Shown: in pieces, positions 60,172 through 64,000 of the stretch | How positions within the stretch are numbered: position 1 is the first letter of the stretch | How the letters are laid out: the number at the start of each line of letters is the position of its first letter | Source: Allokutzneria sp. A3M-2-11 16 | GTDB taxonomy: Bacteria; Actinomycetota; Actinomycetes; Mycobacteriales; Pseudonocardiaceae | Direction of reading: 5' to 3' | Length of the DNA stretch: 64,000 nucleotides | Assembly: GCF_024213555.1 (NCBI RefSeq) | Contig: NZ_JANAVO010000001.1 | Location: 3,038,001-3,102,000, forward strand | The notes under the pieces: generated by a model | Database searches by the model: none | Seen by the model: the letters and a program-made list of their open reading frames with translations, nothing else | Told to the model about the DNA's origin: nothing | Program-made: the position numbers and the translations under genes

Positions 60172-60518
60172 CCCGAATACGCAACGGCAACCGCAACGTC
60201 CGCGGCGCCCGGGGGTACCACGCCTCTCACGAGAGGCCCATCGACTCGCCTGTGGCGAAACAGCCCAGGCGATTTCGCTGCCCGCACAAGCACGAGGTCG
60301 TGATCCTGTTCGCCGCCAACGCCACCAAACTGCCCGACGAGTGGGACTGCCCTCAGCACGGGACCACCGCCGTGATCACGTCCGCGCCGGACGCTCCGCA
60401 GCCCCGAGCCCGGGCGCGGACCCACTGGGACATGCTCCTCGAAAGGCGCACGATTGCTGAGTTGGAGGTGTTGCTCAACGAGCGCCTGGAGATGCTGCGC
60501 CATGGTCGCGTCGCGTGA
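60168..60518 (+). CDS. RbpA paralogue (RNA polymerase-binding protein) on accessory DNA
   Basis: 116 residues from GTG 60168. N-terminal basic tail, RbpA core with RFRCPHKHEVVILFAANATK and DEWDCPQHGT (a C-x3-H and C-x2-H set at the spacing of the RbpA zinc site, the fourth Cys replaced by His), then the sigma-interaction domain RTHWDMLLERRTIAELEVLL. RbpA stabilises open complexes of RNA polymerase with principal sigma factors; essential in actinobacteria and normally one or two chromosomal copies. This diverged copy is translationally coupled to the module protein. Confidence 0.9.
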   Translation: MTRIRNGNRNVRGARGYHASHERPIDSPVAKQPRRFRCPHKHEVVILFAANATKLPDEWDCPQHGTTAVITSAPDAPQPRARARTHWDMLLERRTIAELEVLLNERLEMLRHGRVA

Positions 60519-60560
60519 CTTGCTTGCTCTGCACCGAATTCCGGTCAGGCCGACCGGAAC

Positions 60561-61121
60561 ATGTTGCGACAGAAGAAGGACACGTTGAGAACAACATCAG
60601 GACGGCTCGTTGCGCTGTCGGCCGCGCTGCTCGCCGTAGCGACCGCTGCCGCCGCACAACCAGTGACGCCAACACTCACAGACAGCACGTCTGAGGAGAG
60701 CAGGATCATCGGCGGCTCTCCCGCCGAGTCCCCGATCGCGATGTCGTTGCAGATGTCGCACAAGGGAAATCCGAACTTCGACTTTGCGGCGGAGCGCTGC
60801 TGTCCGGCGGTCAGCACGTTCTCACCGCGGCGCACTGCTTCCTGCTGCCCGGCCACCCACGCCCCGCAGGTGCACGTTCGAGCTGGGCATCCGAACAAGC
60901 ACAAGGGTGTGTACGCCAAGGTCGTCGCTAGCCGCACTGCGAACTTCAGTCAGAGGCCACCTGGTGTCAATGACCTCGCGGTCCTCACGCTCGACGGGCG
61001 TCTCCGGGCTCGGTCTACATGGATCGCGCCGTTCCCCGGAGACATCGGCACGACCGTCTACCCCGCCGGGGGTCGCACCACCGAGGCGACCGGCTGGCAA
61101 AGAGTTCTCCTGAGTCGATGA
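60561..61121 (+). pseudogene. Trypsin-like serine protease, frameshifted and truncated
   Basis: Signal peptide (LVALSAALLAVATAAAA), activation site SRIIGGSPAESP, then a one-base loss near 60783 puts the catalytic-His segment (CGGALLSGGQHVLTAAHC) in another frame. A second shift by about 60890 restores the first frame for GVNDLAVLTLDGRL (catalytic Asp). The sequence stops after a TEATGW strand; the GDSGGP serine region is missing. Non-functional S1-family remnant, or an assembly artefact for the paired shifts, but the truncation stands. Confidence 0.75.
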
Positions 61122-61282
61122 CCAGAGGCGAGAAACCAGACTTTAAGAAGTATCAGCGTGCTGCTGACGACCATGCGACGTATGTCGATCCCGAATTTCA
61201 GAATGAAGTAAGCGAACCTTCCAAGTCGAAGATGGAAGAGCCTGAGATCGATGTACCCGACCAAGGGCGAGAGCGTGGATGA
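61118..61282 (+). CDS. Short charged hypothetical protein
   Basis: 54 residues from ATG 61118: TRGEKPDFKKYQRAADDHAT, then DPEFQNEVSEPSKSKMEE and an acidic-basic end. Lower GC and strongly hydrophilic, unlike antisense noise, but no clear ribosome site. A further 31-codon frame (GTG 61275 to stop 61370) follows. Function unknown. Confidence 0.35.
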   Translation: MTRGEKPDFKKYQRAADDHATYVDPEFQNEVSEPSKSKMEEPEIDVPDQGRERG

Positions 61283-61406
61283 CAGCACGGCTGAGCCGGC
61301 CGAGCCGAGCCGATTCCTCGTCCGTGATCCCGTTACAGGGCAACAGGAAGCACATGTACTTCTGCTGTGACAGGCAGCTTGACGACAGAGAGCATTGGAG
61401 GACCTG

Positions 61407-61895
61407 GTGGCCGTTACGAGGTACGCGGCGTTGGTGGACCCGGGGGAGTTCATCGGCCGCCGCATCTGGGTGCAGAACGGCATGGAGCCTCGCATCCGGG
61501 ACGTGGACTGCGCCGAGACGATCAGCGTCGACTACTACCCGCCTGGCGAGACGCGTGACGAGTTTTCCCTTACGTACCAGCCATTTGCGTTCTTCGCAGC
61601 ACTGGAAGCGATGCAGGCGGCGGGGAAGGCGTGGTGCGAGCTGCACGGGTCACCGGAGGAAGCTGCGGCGCAGTGGGGCTTGCAGCCGTATGAATCGGTG
61701 CATGATGAACTCGCGGGTGTGGTCGGGCTGCGCAAGTTGGGGCCGTCTGTCCGTCGCCTGCTCTCCGAGCTAGCAAGCGCCCAGGACGGGCACGGCGTGT
61801 TTCTGGACGCGGCGGACTTGGCGCGCTCGCTTGTTCGGTGCGCAGAAGCCGACGCGGAGACCACGGCCACCGGGGTGAGCGAGGGACCGGAGTAA
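61407..61895 (+). CDS. Hypothetical protein
   Basis: 162 residues from GTG 61407, which has GGAGGA 4 bases upstream; TTG 61395 is in frame but inside that site. Mixed alpha/beta: FIGRRIWVQNGMEPRIRDVD, ETISVDYYPPGETRDEF, a long helical second half (FFAALEAMQAAGKAWCELHG). No family recognised. It precedes the toxin operon by 159 bp and could belong to it or to the element. Confidence 0.6.
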   Translation: MAVTRYAALVDPGEFIGRRIWVQNGMEPRIRDVDCAETISVDYYPPGETRDEFSLTYQPFAFFAALEAMQAAGKAWCELHGSPEEAAAQWGLQPYESVHDELAGVVGLRKLGPSVRRLLSELASAQDGHGVFLDAADLARSLVRCAEADAETTATGVSEGPE

Positions 61896-62054
61896 CGCCC
61901 CCAACAAGAAGAAGGTGCTTCCGAGAGGACCGCAGATCGGGTTCAGGAAGTTGCACCGGCTATGTCTGATCACGGAGACGAACGGTGCGGCCTTATTGCT
62001 CCCATTGCAGGGTCGCACTGTCTTGTCCAGGGCGGCGACTGATGGGGGTAAGGG

Positions 62055-62318
62055 ATGGAGTTCTCAGCAGGTGAGGTCCGCGATGTTCTCCTCTTCCTCG
62101 CCGCGAGCGCACGGGAGAAGGCAGGCGAGGCGGAGGACCTGAGAGCGCGGACGCAGGAGGCGTTGAACGAACTGCACGCGGCCTGGGAAGGCTCCCGGCA
62201 CGACGACGCCTACACCGGGAAGGCGTACGCCGCGACAGCCCTCTCCGAGATCCAGGACGGCCTCGCCTGTCTGCACCGTGCCGCCGAGATCGTGACTTCC
62301 GCCGCGCACCGGATGTGA
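62055..62318 (+). CDS. WXG100-like helical-hairpin protein
   Basis: 87 residues from ATG 62055 (GGTAAGGG upstream). Two amphipathic helices joined at a W-x-G turn (AAWEGSRHDDAY, about 44-55), the size and pattern of WXG100/ESX substrates. Just 4 bp before the deaminase-toxin gene, as for helper proteins that pair with polymorphic toxins for type VII export. Homology is by shape rather than clear sequence match. Confidence 0.6.
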   Translation: MEFSAGEVRDVLLFLAASAREKAGEAEDLRARTQEALNELHAAWEGSRHDDAYTGKAYAATALSEIQDGLACLHRAAEIVTSAAHRM

Positions 62319-62322
62319 CCGC

Positions 62323-63165
62323 GTGCCCTCCTACTTCTCCGAGGTCGCCTCGCGCCTGATCGCGGCCCGGAACAGTCTCTCGCCAGCGCAGCTTCGGGAG
62401 CTTGCCCGCAGAATCCGCGACGAGCTACGCCCAGCCCTGGCACAGGTCGTCCAGGGCAGCCAGAACTTCGAACTCGACGATGCCCTGGGCATTTTCGGCA
62501 AGGCGGCAGACGGGTTCGAGCAGGCCGCAGACAACCTCGACTGCGCCGCCGAACGCGTCCACTCCTACCTCGCCGACACCTACACCGTGGCGGGAACGTC
62601 AGAGCGCGTCAGCGAACCAGAGAACCGGGGGCCGGCACGGAGGGGCGGCTCGATTCCCCACCCGTCTACGTTGCCTCCCACCTTGATGGCCGACTCCCTC
62701 GATCCGGAGTGGGCTCGCGCTCAACAGGCGAAGCTGCTCGACCGGCCCGACGACTCCGGGCCGACGACCGGCCTGGTGTTCTTCACCGACCTCTCCGAGG
62801 GCGTGATCACCAGCGGAGCGCCCCCGATGCCTCGCCCTGGAGAGGACGAGCCCGACGCCGACCGCGCCGATCGCGAACTCATCAACGCGGCCGGACTGAT
62901 CCTCACCAACTCCGAGCACTTCCCTGAGACATCCACCTCCGGGAGCTTCGCCGTCCAAACCCACGTCGAAACCAAGACAGCAACGCTCATGCGACAACGA
63001 GGCCTCACCTACGCCGCGGCCGTCATCAACAACCGCTCCGTCTGCGAAGGCGAACGCAGTTGCCGCGTAGCCGTCGCCGCGATCCTGCCCATCGGGTATA
63101 CGCTCGTGATCTGGGAACGCGGCGCCGACGAGCCCGTTGTCATCCAAGGAAAGGCACGGCCTTGA
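62323..63165 (+). CDS. Polymorphic toxin with SCP1.201-like nucleic-acid deaminase domain
   Basis: 280 residues from GTG 62323. Helical N-terminal half (about 1-90; ESX-type, SPAQLRELARRIRDELRPAL), proline-rich linker with LPPTLMADSLDPEWARAQQA, then a C-terminal deaminase (about 195-280): catalytic HVETKTATLMRQRG (H-x-E), AAAVINNRSVCEGERSCRVA (zinc cysteines, C-x5-C) and LPIGYTLVIW. Pattern of SCP1.201/DddA-like cytidine deaminases that mutate DNA of rival cells. Its stop overlaps the TTG of the immunity gene. Confidence 0.78.
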   Translation: MPSYFSEVASRLIAARNSLSPAQLRELARRIRDELRPALAQVVQGSQNFELDDALGIFGKAADGFEQAADNLDCAAERVHSYLADTYTVAGTSERVSEPENRGPARRGGSIPHPSTLPPTLMADSLDPEWARAQQAKLLDRPDDSGPTTGLVFFTDLSEGVITSGAPPMPRPGEDEPDADRADRELINAAGLILTNSEHFPETSTSGSFAVQTHVETKTATLMRQRGLTYAAAVINNRSVCEGERSCRVAVAAILPIGYTLVIWERGADEPVVIQGKARP

Positions 63166-63590
63166 TCGTCGTCACCGCCATCATCCAGAACAAGTTCTAC
63201 TTCGCCGAATCCCTCGACGAAGCCGAAGTCCTCATCGATGACGCCCTCAGCGGACGGTTCTGGAACTCCCTGACCAAGCTCTACGCCTCGGACCGCCCCT
63301 GCTCGGACGGAACCTATCCCGGTCACCAACTCGGTCTGGGGACCGAGAAGACCGGAGCGCACGCCGCCGTCCACTTCGTCACCACCGACAAGAACGGCCT
63401 GCTGTTGCAGTCCCTGAACCCGACGCCGCTCGCCGACGCACCGGAGATCATCTTTGACTCCGAGGGTGGGATCTTCTTCCCTCCCAACGCGATCATTCCC
63501 CGAGCAGCCGCCAAGACAGCAGCGCTGGAGTACTGCCGAACCAGCGAACTTCCCTCGGCACTGTCCTGGCAACCGTCCTATTGGAGCTGA
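63162..63590 (+). CDS. Imm1-family immunity protein
   Basis: 142 residues from TTG 63162 with GGAAAGG 8 bases upstream and a TTGA overlap with the toxin stop. Imm1-like beta-rich small protein (VVTAIIQNKFYFAESLDEAE, AVHFVTTDKNGLLLQSLNP, AALEYCRTSELPSALSWQP). Imm1 proteins are the standard partners of SCP1.201-type deaminase toxins in actinobacteria and bind the active site. Completes the toxin module. Confidence 0.75.
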   Translation: MIVVTAIIQNKFYFAESLDEAEVLIDDALSGRFWNSLTKLYASDRPCSDGTYPGHQLGLGTEKTGAHAAVHFVTTDKNGLLLQSLNPTPLADAPEIIFDSEGGIFFPPNAIIPRAAAKTAALEYCRTSELPSALSWQPSYWS

Positions 63591-63655
63591 AAGGCACACC
63601 AGCGTGCGCGCTGCCAATTGTCGGCATCTGCTGCGGGGTGCCGTGCTGACGAGCA

Positions 63656-63793
63656 TCACTCCGGGTCCAGCAACGCCTTGCGCATCTCGCTGGACGGCAG
63701 CACGACGGGGCTGCGGTCGTGGATGTGCCCGAGCGCGTCAGTGGCCGTGGTGGTCAGGATCGTGCACGTGCACAACCACCACCCAAGAGCCGG
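63656..63793 (-). pseudogene. SRAP (YedK/HMCES-like) C-terminal fragment
   Basis: 45 codons, minus strand, ending in stop 63656: TCTILTTTATDALGHIHDRS, PVVLPSSEMRKALLDPE. This is the C-terminal strand-loop of SOS-associated SRAP proteins (TILTT...IHDRMPVILP), including the active-site His. The N-terminal MCGR part and the first half are absent; an in-frame stop lies just upstream at 63794. The rest of the window to 64000 shows no convincing gene. Confidence 0.6.
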
Positions 63794-64000
63794 TCAATAC
63801 TCGCGCACACTGTGCAGACACCGGTCCTGCTGCCCGAGCCGTGTGCGCCCAGGGCTACCAACATGGACGTGGTTTGGACACCTCGGTTACCCCCAAGCTC
63901 CATCCCCACCTGGGGATCGCCGCCTTGTCGGCCGGTGCGCGGACAGCTGCCGGTCAGGAGTGGTGGTGAGGACACCGAGGCACCGGAGCGTGGGGAGTGT

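Noticed and set aside
61275..61370. 31-codon GTG frame with weak GGGCGAG site
   Set aside because: Too short and overlapping another doubtful small gene; mentioned only in that entry.

Overview
The window is very GC-rich, uses GTG/TTG starts freely and has Streptomyces-type gene families (SARP regulator, WhiB-era two-component pairs, F420-dependent enzymes, IcmF, RbpA). This points to a filamentous actinomycete. The gene mix suggests Pseudonocardiales (Lentzea/Saccharothrix/Amycolatopsis-like), but the sequence alone does not settle the genus. No rRNA, confident tRNA or CRISPR array was seen.

Layout. 1-6.3 kb: the 3'-truncated end of fused isobutyryl-CoA mutase IcmF, a NarL-type two-component pair and a duplicated membrane protein. 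6.3-11.7 kb: TetR-controlled stress or redox genes, a 30-bp minisatellite, a quinone reductase behind a MerR/SoxR-like promoter and a secreted peptidase-like hydrolase. 11.7-18 kb: a Pls-type membrane NRPS, whose adenylation pocket I read as lysine-like, translationally coupled to an M1 aminopeptidase, with an XRE-ImmA regulator upstream. 18-26 kb: a GGDEF protein with a dead EAL domain, a small alarmone synthetase, an iron-siderophore ABC operon behind an IdeR box (its binding-protein gene carries a frameshift), and an ECF-type sigma factor with a coupled membrane partner. 26-40 kb: small divergent regulator/enzyme pairs, a PhoD phosphatase, a polyprenyl synthase, a nitroreductase-hemerythrin fusion, hydrolases and an FAD monooxygenase. 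40-49 kb: a compact cassette (acetyltransferase, class III aminotransferase/aminomutase, amidase, class I aminotransferase) facing a giant SARP regulator, resembling a small specialised-metabolite locus. 49-53 kb: a VanY-like D,D-carboxypeptidase in an operon with an OmpR/sensor-kinase pair.

53-64 kb is accessory DNA. It starts with a scar of decayed genes (5'-truncated GntR, an RmlB with an internal deletion, a GNAT fragment abutting a tyrosine-recombinase C-terminus). It continues with integrative-element-type genes: a DUF2637-like protein, XRE regulators and small proteins. Two adjacent genes there encode three copies of an apparently undescribed 'IPxxDPF' helix-turn-helix module, and the second is coupled to an RbpA paralogue. 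The block ends with a WXG-like / SCP1.201-type deaminase toxin / Imm1-like immunity operon.

Two dispersed palindromic repeat families (A: about 106-119 bp, three copies; B: about 147 bp, two full copies and one remnant) and the minisatellite sit in intergenic gaps, mostly between convergent genes. The best candidates for new biology are the module-plus-RbpA operon, the lysine-type Pls with coupled peptidase, the deaminase toxin operon and the 40-45.5 kb amino-acid cassette.
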